A DNA stretch of 64,000 nt from JAIBJN01 sp963811635 (GCA_963811635.1 CAWESB010000018.1:46517-110516), one strand, 5' to 3'; shown: positions 1 to 8,458, counted from the first letter of the stretch. The notes: generated from the sequence alone by a model not told the origin. Program-made: numbers and translations.

Positions 1-2
1 CT

Positions 3-424
3 GGACCGCCTGCAAGCTTCCAGTCGCTGGGGCTCTTCCTCGGGACCGGCGACCAGGACAACTATGTCAAGCTGGTCGTGGGCACGCAGGGCGTCGAGTT
101 CCGGGCCGAGGTCGACGGCAAACCGCCGAAGCCCGCCCAGCTCGAAGAAGCTGGCAGCTACCTGGGCCTCGAGGCGGTCGACCTGTTCCTGCTGGTCGAC
201 CCGGCTGCCGCGACCGTCGAGGCCTGGTTCACAGTCACCGACGGACGATGAGACAGACGACCGCTCCCGTACGCTTCGCACCGCGCGGAATTCTCGGTTC
301 CTGGCTCGGCAATCCCGAGAGCGGGCTGGCCGTCGGCGTCATCTCGACGACGGGCCGAGACGGGTCTCCCTTCGAAGCGCGCTGGGACCTGGTCGAGGTC
401 ACGCGCCTCGGCGCCGCCGGCTAG
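3..424 (+). CDS. 3' end of a frameshifted DUF1349/lectin-like domain protein
   Basis: The window opens inside this gene. The frame starting at base 3 reads a beta-rich domain (FQSLGLFLGTGDQDNYVKLV, then DLFLLVDPAAATVEAWFTVTDG) and stops at 249-251. The homologous sequence appears to continue in another frame from base 248 (SWLGNPESGLAVGVISTT, FEARWDLVEV) to a stop at 422-424. Together these resemble the C-terminal concanavalin-like (DUF1349/LamG-type) jelly roll often attached to secreted sugar dehydrogenases and PKD proteins; I infer the family from the pattern of motifs. A -1 shift near 245 splits it. A third frame carries a short hydrophobic stretch at about 427-498 that could be a membrane anchor if a further shift exists. 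The N-terminal part lies outside the window. Confidence 0.5.
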   Translation, partial: TACKLPVAGALPRDRRPGQLCQAGRGHAGRRVPGRGRRQTAEARPARRSWQLPGPRGGRPVPAGRPGCRDRRGLVHSHRRTMRQTTAPVRFAPRGILGSWLGNPESGLAVGVISTTGRDGSPFEARWDLVEVTRLGAAG

Positions 425-504
425 CCGTGATCGCCGGAGCGGCCGCGCTGACGGCCGCCGGCGTGGCTGCGGCGATCGCCGCCTGGCGTCAAGCCTAGGA
501 GGGT

Positions 505-2005
505 TTGGCGAGCCCTCCTGGACGCTGTCGGAGGGGCTCGTACACTCAAGCGCGCCCTGAGAGCCAGCGGCTGTCACGGGAAGGCGGGATCCGCACGTCC
601 GGAATCTTCATCAGCTACCGCCGTGAGGATGCGCCCGCCCACGCAGGCAGGCTCTACGACGCGCTCTCCGACGAGTTTGGCTCCGAGCGCGTCTTCATGG
701 ACGTGGACACGCTCGAGCCCGGGTGTCGACTTCGTCGAGCGCATCAACTCGGCCGTCGGCGCCGCCGACGCGCTGCTCGTCGTCGTCGGGCGCGGCTGGC
801 TGAACGCGAAGAACCTCGACGGCGAGCGGCGGCTGGACGACCCCAAGGACTTCGTGCGCCTGGAGGTGGGCACCGCGCTGAGCGGCGATCCCGTCGTCAT
901 CCCCGTGCTGGTCGGCGGCGCGACGATGCCGCAGGAGCAGGAGCTTCCCCCGGAACTCGCCAAGCTGGCGCGACGCAACGCGGTCACGCTCAGCGACGCC
1001 GACTGGCGCGTCAGCATGGAGCGTCTCCTCGCAGCGTTGCGCCGGATCGTCGACCCGGTCGCCGAGCCGCCGCCACCGCCCATCCCGGTCGATCGAGGGA
1101 CCGCGCATGTCCAACCGCCCCCGCCGCCCGTGCCCGACGAGGACACGCTCGTCCAGCCGCGCGTTCCCGCGCTCGCCTCGGCGCTCGGCTTCGCCGGAAT
1201 CGTCCTCCTCGTCATCGGCACCTGGATGCAGCTCGACCTCTGGGCGCACCCGAACGCCGGCGCGGGCGACCGCGACGGGCTCGGGTTCTTCACGAGCGCC
1301 GCGCCGATGACCGTCCTCCTCGGGGCAGCGCTCAACTTCCTCTTCTCGTACTCGCGCGGCCGCGGCCGGCTCTGCACCGGCCTGTTCCTCGGCTTTGCGC
1401 TCTCCGGCGTCGCGCGCTACGTCGGCTGGCTGGGGATCGCGAGCAACACCACGGGCGAGGAGGCCTCCCGAAACGTCGGCGGTGCCTGGACCGCCTTGCT
1501 CGGCTGCGCGCTGCTGGTCGCGGCCGCCGGGGTGCGGATCGCGGCCGACCGCGACGAGGACACGGGCCAGCCAGGGACGTGGGCGCGGGCGCTCGTGGTC
1601 GCCGGCGCCGTGCTCGTCGTCGTCGGGACGATCCTGCCGTTCAACGACGGGCCCGTCCCGACGCGCAACGACAGCGGCGCCGTTATCGACCGCGACGGAG
1701 GCTGGTGGGCTTTCGAGCCGATTGCGGCCGCGGTGTTCGCCGTCGCGGCGGCGTTCGTCCTCGGCCGTCGCCGAAGCGTGGCGGGAGGGGTGATGATCGC
1801 GATCGGGACGTTCCTGAGCGTCCTCTGGGCCGCCCGCTACATCGGCTTCCCGGCCTGGCAGCCGGACGACATCAGCTCCATCGGCACGGGCGGGATCGTC
1901 GGCCTCGCGGGCGGGATCGTCATCCTCGTGGCCGGGCTGCTCGCGCGCCCGAGCGCCTCGAGTGGGAGAATTGCGGCCGGACGGCCAGTGGAGGAGGTGT
2001 CGTAG
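505..2005 (+). CDS. TIR-domain multi-pass membrane protein (frameshifted)
   Basis: An N-terminal TIR domain begins at about base 598 (GIFISYRREDAPAHAGRLYD, then FMDVDTLEPG) and continues after a one-base insertion near 720 as VDFVERINSAVGAADALLVV, VGRGWL, down to about base 1070. A proline-rich linker follows, then about eight hydrophobic segments between 1160 and 1960. TIR domains are NADases or signalling adaptors; here the domain would be cytosolic and tethered to the membrane. The conserved glutamate region of bacterial TIR domains is not clear enough to name. The only in-frame start I see before the domain is TTG 505, so the true N-terminus is uncertain. The stop directly abuts the ATG of the DUF4231 gene at 2006, implying one transcript and a two-component unit. 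Confidence 0.75.
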
Positions 2006-2527
2006 ATGGCGGTGGCCGAGCCGCAGGTCAAGGATCTCGAGGCGCCGGCGACCGCGACCGAGCTCGAGGGCAAGCACCCGACGCTCGAGCGCCTCGACAG
2101 CCAGATCGCCTGGTACGACGCGAAGAGCCGTCAATGCCAGCTTCGCTTCAAGTTCCTGAAGGCGGTCGTCCTCAGCGCAGCAGCAGCCATCCCGGTCGTC
2201 GCCGCCTTCGACGTCCCGCTGTACGTCCCGGGCATCCTCGGCGCCGTCGTCGTGGTCGTCGAGGGCCTGCTCCAGGCCTACCAGTACCACCAGAACTGGA
2301 TCACCTACCGCTCGACCGCGGAGGCGCTCAAGCACGAGAAGTACCTCTACCTCGCCCGCGCCGACGTCTACGGGGGCTCGAAGCATCCACTCCGCCTGCT
2401 TGCCGAGCGGATCGAGGGCCTCATCTCCCAGGAGCATGCGCGCTGGATCTCCAGCCGCCGCCACCAGGACGACGAAGACAAGAAGAAGAGCGGCGACGAT
2501 GACGACGCCGAGGAGCCGGCCGCCTAG
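2006..2527 (+). CDS. DUF4231/SLATT-like two-TM protein
   Basis: This 173-residue protein starts with ATG immediately after the stop of the TIR gene. It has the pattern of DUF4231 (SLATT-type) proteins: an N-terminal QIAWYDAKS helix, two adjacent membrane segments at residues about 51-88, then the conserved QNWITYRSTAEALKHEKYLY helix and a QEHARW motif near residue 147. The C-terminus is a charged tail rich in Asp, Lys and Glu. SLATT proteins are predicted pore-forming or membrane-disrupting effectors of nucleotide-activated conflict systems. With a TIR membrane protein as its only partner, a role in abortive-infection-type immunity is a reasonable inference. Family assignment is from motif memory. 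Confidence 0.75.
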   Translation: MAVAEPQVKDLEAPATATELEGKHPTLERLDSQIAWYDAKSRQCQLRFKFLKAVVLSAAAAIPVVAAFDVPLYVPGILGAVVVVVEGLLQAYQYHQNWITYRSTAEALKHEKYLYLARADVYGGSKHPLRLLAERIEGLISQEHARWISSRRHQDDEDKKKSGDDDDAEEPAA

Positions 2528-2625
2528 GGCCGGAAGCCGAAGAGGCGCCCGACCGGCGCCAGCACTGCGAAGAGGGCCTTCTGCACCGCGTACGGCGGCT
2601 TCGCCAGCGCTCCCCGAGCCGAGAG

Positions 2626-3210
2626 CTATTCCTGCGGGGCGCTGCCCGCCGCGTCGTCGAGACGGTAGAGGCGTCCCTCGCGGCGGCCCTTTCGCCCGGA
2701 CTCGACGCGGGCCACGATCTGCTCGAGCCGGGCGAGGCGGCGGTCGACCGAGCGCCAGCCGGACGTGATCAGCTCCGTGATGAGGGCGACGTCCTGCAAG
2801 CGGTCGCGCCGCTCGTCCCCGACGCTGAGGTTCACCTCGTCCAGGCGGGCCAGCATCTGCTCGAAGAGGGCGCCGAGCTCGGCGACGTGCTGCGCCACGG
2901 GGCGCACCTCGACGCGCAGCGCCTCGTAGACGACGGAGCCGACCCCCACCGGGAGCGCGGCCTCGAGCTCCGCCGCGGTGGCCTGGAAGCGCTCGAGCAG
3001 GTCGTCGGTGCCGACGCCGTTCTGGAGCGCCGGCAGGACTTCGATCCGGCCCGGATTGGGGGGGAGGCCGAGCGCGTCGATGGCGCTCTTCACCCGCCGC
3101 TCGACGTCCTCGCTGACCGGCTCGCCGTGGACCACGCGCAGCACGTTTTCGGCGGAGACCTCCGCGTAGTCCGCAAGCTCGAGGATCGTAGCCACAGTAC
3201 GCCGGGGCAA
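2626..3210 (-). CDS. LacI-type HTH DNA-binding protein without sugar-binding domain
   Basis: The first 45 residues match the LacI helix-turn-helix and hinge (TILELADYAEVSAENVLRVV, then VSEDVERRVKSAIDALG). The remaining 150 residues are mostly charged helix and do not form the periplasmic-binding-like ligand domain of true LacI repressors; they look like a coiled-coil or oligomerisation region. The start is TTG at 3210, two bases past the stop of the upstream gene and preceded by GGGGAG five bases away; GTG 3195 is the alternative and would give a more LacI-like length. It is probably cotranscribed with the GAF/degenerate GGDEF gene, so it may be the output of that sensor. No operator was identified. 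Confidence 0.7.
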   Translation of the reverse strand: MPRRTVATILELADYAEVSAENVLRVVHGEPVSEDVERRVKSAIDALGLPPNPGRIEVLPALQNGVGTDDLLERFQATAAELEAALPVGVGSVVYEALRVEVRPVAQHVAELGALFEQMLARLDEVNLSVGDERRDRLQDVALITELITSGWRSVDRRLARLEQIVARVESGRKGRREGRLYRLDDAAGSAPQE

Positions 3211-3212
3211 AC

Positions 3213-4319
3213 CTACTCCCCGGGACTCCCCCGTTCAACAGGTCTGGACCAGCTCTTGCCAGCGCCGGTCAGGATCTCCGCGCCGGCCAGCGCCGACTCC
3301 GCGCGCTCGAGGAGCGAGACCGGATCGTCCTCGAAGCGGAGCTCGACGAACGCCGTCGGGAAGCGAGCCTCGCCGAGGTCCCCACGCAGGCGCTGTGACA
3401 GGCGCTCGGCGTCGTTCAGCGAGGACTCGGGCAGCACGATCGCGAAGCGCCCTTCGCCGAGATGGTGCACGAGGTCGGGCGTGCGCACGTCCGCCGGGAG
3501 CCGCTCCGCCGCGGTGCGGGTCTGCTCATCACCGGGTGCGCGCAGGAGCAACAGGCTGAGCGGGTGCGTGTAGCGCCGCGCCCGCGCGCACTCGACGTCG
3601 AGGGAGTCGCGCAACGTGCGCCGGCCCGGCAGGCCGGTGTCGGCGTCGCGGTCGACCGCGCGCCGGAGCTCCTCGAAGCGGAAGACGTTGCGAAGCGAGG
3701 GGCCGAGCGCGGCCGCCAGCCCTTCGAGCCGCTCCAGCTCCTCCTCCGTGACCTCGCGCTCGATTCGGCGCCAGAAGACCGCGAGCGTGCCGAGGCGGGC
3801 GCGGTCGTCGTCGAGGACGGGCAGCGCGAGCCCGCCGCTCAGGCGGAACTCGTCGCGCTCGGCCTCCTCCTCGGTGTAGCGGTAGCTGAGGCTGACCGCG
3901 CGCGCCACGCTGCCGCCGGGCGGCAGGCCGAGGAGCTCGCGGGACGACTCCTCGGACGAGAGCCCGAACGTGGCCACGAGCGGCTCGCCGTCCTCCTGCG
4001 GCAGCACGAGCATGGCCGCCGCGGACTCGCCCAGCCCGGTGGCCGACTCGAGAACGCGCCGCAGCGAGGCCTCGATCGAGTCGGCGGCACCGACCTCGGC
4101 AAGGTGCCGCAGCCAGTGGAGCTCGCTGCGCACACGCGTCGACGCGGCCCGCTCCCGCCGGGCCTCCTCCCACGCCTCCTGGGCCGCCTTCCTCGAGCGC
4201 ACGGCCGTGTCGCCGCCCCTTCGCAGGCGGGTGGCGAGCACGATCGAGACAGCCAGGAGGAACGCCGCGAGCGCGGACGCGCCGACGGCGATCCAAGTCG
4301 TGGTCTCCCAAGCAGGCAA
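3213..4319 (-). CDS. Membrane GAF protein with degenerate GGDEF domain, I-site retained
   Basis: The 368-residue protein has an N-terminal membrane helix (residues about 8-30), a charged coiled coil (35-65), a GAF-like sensor (about 70-215) and a GGDEF-fold domain (about 225-365, entry motif DADTGLPGRRTL). The catalytic signature is lost: the GGDEF position reads GEGRF. The preceding inhibitory site is intact, with RTPD exactly five residues before it. Loss of catalysis with retention of RxxD is the pattern of c-di-GMP receptor proteins such as PelD. I therefore infer a membrane-anchored c-di-GMP sensor. Start TTG 4319 has a strong upstream AGGGAGGGG. The LacI-type HTH gene follows after two bases. 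Confidence 0.75.
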   Translation of the reverse strand: MPAWETTTWIAVGASALAAFLLAVSIVLATRLRRGGDTAVRSRKAAQEAWEEARRERAASTRVRSELHWLRHLAEVGAADSIEASLRRVLESATGLGESAAAMLVLPQEDGEPLVATFGLSSEESSRELLGLPPGGSVARAVSLSYRYTEEEAERDEFRLSGGLALPVLDDDRARLGTLAVFWRRIEREVTEEELERLEGLAAALGPSLRNVFRFEELRRAVDRDADTGLPGRRTLRDSLDVECARARRYTHPLSLLLLRAPGDEQTRTAAERLPADVRTPDLVHHLGEGRFAIVLPESSLNDAERLSQRLRGDLGEARFPTAFVELRFEDDPVSLLERAESALAGAEILTGAGKSWSRPVERGSPGE

Positions 4320-4403
4320 CGCGCCCCTCCCTCACCGGCCGCAGCAGTGCGGGTCCCTATCTGTGACTGTAAGAATTTTTCGGCAGATATCTAGAGCACG
4401 GCC
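4320..4403 (-). promoter_or_regulatory. Upstream region of the GAF/degenerate GGDEF operon
   Basis: This 84-base gap lies between two minus-strand genes. It contains an A/T-rich island at about 4361-4393 that stands out from the surrounding GC-rich coding sequence, followed by a purine-rich ribosome-binding sequence just before TTG 4319. An A/T-rich island at this distance is a plausible promoter, but I cannot assign -35 and -10 boxes with confidence. Confidence 0.35.
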
Positions 4404-5270
4404 CTAACGAACCCGCTCCAGCTTGACCAGCAGCCGCTCCGTCCAGGAGGGCCGCTGCGGGTCGAAGTGCCCGCCGACCGCCCGGGCGTAGGGCCCCGCG
4501 ACGCGACGCGCGTAGGCGGCGAAGCCCTCGTGCCGAAGCGGCGCCCAGTCCTCGCGGTACGGCACGGCGAGGTGCTCGTTCGCAATGGTCTTCGCCGAGA
4601 GGAGGAAGGCCAGGCCCATCCCGACCGAGACTTCGAGCAGTGTGCCGCGCTCCCGGGCCGCCTCCGCGCGCAGCCCGCGGTAGAGCGAGGCCAGCTCGCC
4701 GGGGCCGGGGAGGCCCGAGGCGTCGCGGCGGAGCTCCCCCAGGGTCGAGCGCAGCTCGGCCAGCTCGAGCGGCGGCACGTCGATGAGGCGGGCGGTGCGG
4801 CCAGAGGCGTTCTCGAGCGCCTCGAGCAGCTCGTCGACGGAGCCGATCTCGCGCTCTTCCGCGAGGACCCCCGCCCGCTTCAGCTCGTCGACGAAGGAGG
4901 CGAGGTAGACCCGCGAGCCGTGCACGACGTCCGAGGCGGCCGCGAGCAGCCAGAGCGGTGAGAAGCCGAAGGCTGCGATCGAGCCCAGCTCGACGACGTT
5001 GCCCGCCGCCTTGCGCTTCGTGATCTCCTGGGCCGACACCTGCGGCGGCTCCTGCGGCTCGACCCGTCCGACCGCCTCGATCGCGATGCGCAGCGCGTTC
5101 TTCGCGGTCGCCTCGTAGAGCCGCGAGCGGCGGACGAAGCGCGGCAGGAGCACCTGCGCGCTCTCGTGCACGAGCCCGGCGAGCGCGCCGATGAGCGCCC
5201 GCAGCGCCCGCTCGGGGAGCGAGACGGCGTACCAGAGACGCGTGCGTGGGTTCCGATACGGTGGCGGCAT
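4404..5270 (-). CDS. Hypothetical protein, possible membrane association
   Basis: This is a 288-residue protein I do not recognise. It has an alanine- and leucine-rich N-terminal helix (residues about 15-35), a hydrophobic stretch around residues 95-110 (IAAFGFSPLWLLAAASDVVH) and a helical C-terminal half (SVGMGLAFLLSAKTIANEHL). No catalytic motif is evident. The likely ATG at 5270 shares its CATG with the ATG of the divergent cyclophilin gene, so the two start codons overlap on opposite strands; either this start is wrong or both promoters lie inside the opposite gene. It is the nearest gene upstream of the GAF/degenerate GGDEF operon on the same strand, 84 bases away. Confidence 0.6.
   Translation of the reverse strand: MPPPYRNPRTRLWYAVSLPERALRALIGALAGLVHESAQVLLPRFVRRSRLYEATAKNALRIAIEAVGRVEPQEPPQVSAQEITKRKAAGNVVELGSIAAFGFSPLWLLAAASDVVHGSRVYLASFVDELKRAGVLAEEREIGSVDELLEALENASGRTARLIDVPPLELAELRSTLGELRRDASGLPGPGELASLYRGLRAEAARERGTLLEVSVGMGLAFLLSAKTIANEHLAVPYREDWAPLRHEGFAAYARRVAGPYARAVGGHFDPQRPSWTERLLVKLERVR
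5257..5262 (+). promoter_or_regulatory. Leaderless-type -10 box (TACGGT) for the cyclophilin gene
   Basis: TACGGT sits six bases before ATG 5269 with no Shine-Dalgarno sequence between. This matches the TANNNT -10 consensus placed so that transcription would begin at or next to the start codon. Confidence 0.5.
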
Positions 5271-5724
5271 GACCAACGCCACGATTCACACTACACACGG
5301 CCCTGTCGTCGTCGACCTCTACGACGAGGACGCGCCCAAGACGGTCGAGAACTTCACGAAGCTCTCCCGCGAAGGCTTCTACGACGGCATCACCTTCCAC
5401 CGCGTCATTCCCGACTTCATGATCCAGGGCGGCTGCCCGCGCGGCGACGGAACCGGCGGCCCCGGCTACGAGTTCGAGGACGAGTCGAACGAGCACGGCG
5501 TCGTCCGCGGCGCGCTCGCGATGGCGAACCGCGGCCCGAACACGAACGGGAGCCAGTTCTTCATCGTCACGACCGAGGCCGCCCCCTGGCTCGACGGGAA
5601 GCACACGGTCTTCGGCCGCGTCACCGACGGGATGGACGTCGTCGACGCCATCTCGGCGGTCGACCGCGACGCGAGCGACCGCCCGCGGGAGCCGGTCGTG
5701 ATCGAGCGCGTCGAGCTCGGCTAG
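5269..5724 (+). CDS. Cyclophilin-type peptidyl-prolyl cis-trans isomerase
   Basis: A 151-residue cytosolic PPIase that interconverts cis and trans Xaa-Pro bonds during protein folding. The catalytic core is clear: ITFHRVIPDFMIQGG (residues about 41-55, with the conserved Arg45, Phe50, Met51 and Gln53), then ANRGPNTNGSQFFIVT and the conserved tryptophan and His near HTVFGRV. There is no signal peptide, and the length fits a minimal single-domain bacterial cyclophilin. ATG 5269 was chosen because the family starts with ATIHTTHGPVVVDLY and because a -10-like box lies six bases upstream; an upstream in-frame extension to 5191 is implausible. Confidence 0.93.
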   Translation: MTNATIHTTHGPVVVDLYDEDAPKTVENFTKLSREGFYDGITFHRVIPDFMIQGGCPRGDGTGGPGYEFEDESNEHGVVRGALAMANRGPNTNGSQFFIVTTEAAPWLDGKHTVFGRVTDGMDVVDAISAVDRDASDRPREPVVIERVELG

Positions 5725-5734
5725 GAGCCCTCTT

Positions 5735-8458
5735 CTAGGCGGCGCGGCCGGCGAGCGCCGGCGCGTCGAGTGCGAGGAAGACCTCGACGACCTGCGGGTC
5801 GAACTGTTTGCCCGCCGCCTCGCGCAGGCGGCGGGCGGCCTCTTCGACCGAGAGGCGCCTCCGGTACGGCCGGTCGGTCGTCATCGCGTGGTAGGCGTCG
5901 CAGACGAGGATGACGCGGGACTCGATCGGGATCTCCTCACCGACGAGGCCGTTGGGGTAGCCGCTGCCGTCCCAGTGCTCGTGGCAGTGGCGGACGATCT
6001 CGCAGACCTGCTCCAGCCGCTCGATCGGGGCGAGGATGCGCGCGCCCAGCTCGGGGTGGAGCCGGACGACCTTCCACTCCTCGTCGGAGAGCGGGCCCGG
6101 CTTGGAGAGAATCGCCTCGGGCACGCCGATCTTGCCGATGTCGTGGAAGAGCGCGCCGAGCTCGAGCCGCTTCAGCGTCTTCGGGTCGAGCCCGAGCTTC
6201 TTGCCCACGTGGAGGGCCATGTCGGTGATCCAGCGCGCGTGGGAGGAGGTGTACTCGTCGTTGGCCTCGAGCGCGTTGGCCAGGGCCTCGACCGTGGAGA
6301 GGAACGTCCGCTCGAGGCTCTCGAAGCTGGAGGCGTTCGCAACCGCGAGCTTGACCTGGTGCGCCACGCCGGCGAGGAGCCGCATGCTGCGGTCGTCGAA
6401 GGGCGTGCCGTCGGGGTCCGTGCGGACGACGATGCAGCCCAGCCGGCCGCCGTCCAGCCGCAGCGGGGCGACCGCGATCCGGCCGTTGGCGAGCTCGGCG
6501 GTCCCGCCGACCGGGAAGTCGGCCGAGTCGAGCTCGAAGGGCTCATCCACCTCGAGCACCTTGCGCGCGTGCTCGTCGCCGACGAGCTTGTCCTGGAGGA
6601 TGCCCGCGTCGCGCCAGCCGTAGCCGAAGATCGCGCGGGCGACGAGGTCGTCACCGGCGCGCTCCTGGAGCCAGACCGACGAGCGCGGCTTCTCGAGCAG
6701 CCGTGCGGACAGCTCGGCGGCGCGCTCGAGCACCTCGTCGAGCGACTCGGCGAGCGCCAGCCGGCGGCTGAAGTCGAGGAGCGCGTTCGAGATCTCGAGC
6801 GAGGCCTTGGCGCGCTTGGCCTCGAGCCGCTCGGCCTCGTAGAGGCGTGCGTTCTCGAGCGCGACGGAGGCGTGGCCGCCCAGCACCTCGAGCAGGCGGA
6901 CGTCGTCCTCGTCGAACTGGTCGACGCCGAGCTTGGAGATGACGACGGCGCCGATCACGCGGGTGCCGTAGCGGAGCGGGACGGCGATCATCGACTCGTC
7001 GACGTCGTCCGTGCCCGGGATGGTCACGCCGAAGTCGCAGTCGAGCGCGTTCGAGAGCAGGATCGACTCGCCGCTCTCGGCCGCGCGGCCCGTGATGCCC
7101 TCGCCGATGCGGCACGTCAGCGCCTCGACGCTCTCGTCCGCGTACGGGTCGAGGTCGCCGCGCCACGCGACGGGAACGAGGTCGTCGCCGTTGACCACGT
7201 AGAGGCGGCAGCTGTGGTAGTCGACGAGCATCCGCAGCTCGTTGACGATCGCGTCGCCGATCTCGCGGACGTCGTTGAGGCGGTTGAGCTTGCCCGCGAG
7301 GCTCTGCAGCATCTTCAGGTGGGCGATCGAGCGCACGTCGCGCCCGGCGGCGGCGGGCGCAGGGCGCTCGCCTGCCTCCTCCTCCTCGAAGAGGACGGCC
7401 TGATCCTTGCCGCGCGCCTTGGCAGTCATCATCGCGATCTCGGCGCAGGCGACCAGCTCGCGCGGGTTCATCGCGTGCTCGGGGCCCTGGGCGATCCCGA
7501 TCGAGACGCTCAGCCGCCCCGCCGGGGCGATCTCCGTCTCGCCGAGCGCGTCGACGATCCGGCGGGCGAGCCCGAGGGCCGCGCCCGCGTCGCACGAGGA
7601 CATGATCACCCCGAACTCCTCGCCGCCGAGGCGGCAGACGACGTCGGAGGCCCGGACGATGCCCTGCAGCAGGTCGGCCAGCTCGACGAGCACGACGTCC
7701 CCGGCGCCGTGGCCGTGGATGTCGTTGACCCGCTTGAAGTCGTCGATGTCGAGCATGAGCACGGCGATCGAGTCGTGCGTGCGGCTCGCGCGGTTCAGCT
7801 CGGAGCGCAGGCGGTCGTGGAAGTAGCGGTGGTTGTAGAGGCCGGTGAGGGAGTCCGTCTGTGCTTGCAGCTCGAGCCCGGCGCGCACCTGCGCGTTGTC
7901 GAGCGCGAGCGCCGCGGCGTCGCCGAAGCGCTTGGCGAGCTCGAACTCCTCCTCCGAGAAGAAGGCGCCGCTGCCGAGGCGGTAGACATTGAGGGCGCCC
8001 TTCACGGCGCCGCGCGCGACGAGTGGGATCGAGATGAGGGCCTCGGGCTCGCCGTCGGGCGTGCCGGGCACGGTCTTGACGCGCGGGTCGAGGTGCGCCT
8101 CGTTGACGAGCTGCGGCTCGCCGTGGTCGATCGCCCAGCCGGTGATGCCCTCGCCGAGAAGCGGGCGGTCGCTCATGATCTCGTCGGCCCAGCGGTCGCG
8201 CGCCATCACAGGGATGAGCAGGCGCCGCGACTCGTCGGCCTGGTAGATCGTGAACGCGTCGTAGGGGATGACGTCCGCGAGCGAGTCGGCGATGCGCTCG
8301 AGGACCGTCGAGTGCGTCTGCTCCGACAGGACCTCGTGGAAGACGTCGGCAAGCCGTCGATAGGAGTCGACGAGCCCGTCAGGACGCGGGGAGGACGAGG
8401 AGATCGGAGGTGCCTCCGCTGCCCCGGGGACCAGGCTGTTCACCTCTCTGAGTTCCAC
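5735..8458 (-). CDS. GAF-GGDEF-GAF-GAF-HD-GYP c-di-GMP signalling protein
   Basis: A large (about 907 aa) soluble sensor. Order: GAF (about 45-190), GGDEF (about 195-355), two further GAF domains (about 400-560 and 590-730) and a C-terminal HD-GYP phosphodiesterase. The GGDEF site reads GGEEF with an RASD I-site five residues before it, so cyclase activity and product inhibition are both possible. The HD-GYP carries HDIGKIGVPEAILSKPGPL and HEHWDGSGYPNGL, the full metal-binding and GYP signature. One protein can therefore make and degrade c-di-GMP under control of three GAF sensors. Start GTG 8458 is chosen for the AGGAGG about 13 bases upstream; GTG 8443 is an alternative. The reading frame stays open further upstream without protein-like sequence. 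Confidence 0.9.
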   Translation of the reverse strand: MELREVNSLVPGAAEAPPISSSSPRPDGLVDSYRRLADVFHEVLSEQTHSTVLERIADSLADVIPYDAFTIYQADESRRLLIPVMARDRWADEIMSDRPLLGEGITGWAIDHGEPQLVNEAHLDPRVKTVPGTPDGEPEALISIPLVARGAVKGALNVYRLGSGAFFSEEEFELAKRFGDAAALALDNAQVRAGLELQAQTDSLTGLYNHRYFHDRLRSELNRASRTHDSIAVLMLDIDDFKRVNDIHGHGAGDVVLVELADLLQGIVRASDVVCRLGGEEFGVIMSSCDAGAALGLARRIVDALGETEIAPAGRLSVSIGIAQGPEHAMNPRELVACAEIAMMTAKARGKDQAVLFEEEEAGERPAPAAAGRDVRSIAHLKMLQSLAGKLNRLNDVREIGDAIVNELRMLVDYHSCRLYVVNGDDLVPVAWRGDLDPYADESVEALTCRIGEGITGRAAESGESILLSNALDCDFGVTIPGTDDVDESMIAVPLRYGTRVIGAVVISKLGVDQFDEDDVRLLEVLGGHASVALENARLYEAERLEAKRAKASLEISNALLDFSRRLALAESLDEVLERAAELSARLLEKPRSSVWLQERAGDDLVARAIFGYGWRDAGILQDKLVGDEHARKVLEVDEPFELDSADFPVGGTAELANGRIAVAPLRLDGGRLGCIVVRTDPDGTPFDDRSMRLLAGVAHQVKLAVANASSFESLERTFLSTVEALANALEANDEYTSSHARWITDMALHVGKKLGLDPKTLKRLELGALFHDIGKIGVPEAILSKPGPLSDEEWKVVRLHPELGARILAPIERLEQVCEIVRHCHEHWDGSGYPNGLVGEEIPIESRVILVCDAYHAMTTDRPYRRRLSVEEAARRLREAAGKQFDPQVVEVFLALDAPALAGRAA

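Noticed and set aside
427..498. Short hydrophobic reading frame after the first gene
   Set aside because: Could be a membrane anchor of the frameshifted first protein, but it needs a second shift and no homologous pattern supports it.
695..3238. 847-codon open frame on the minus strand opposite the TIR and DUF4231 genes
   Set aside because: Its translation is Arg/Gly/Ala-rich without domains; it is the antisense shadow expected in very GC-rich coding DNA.
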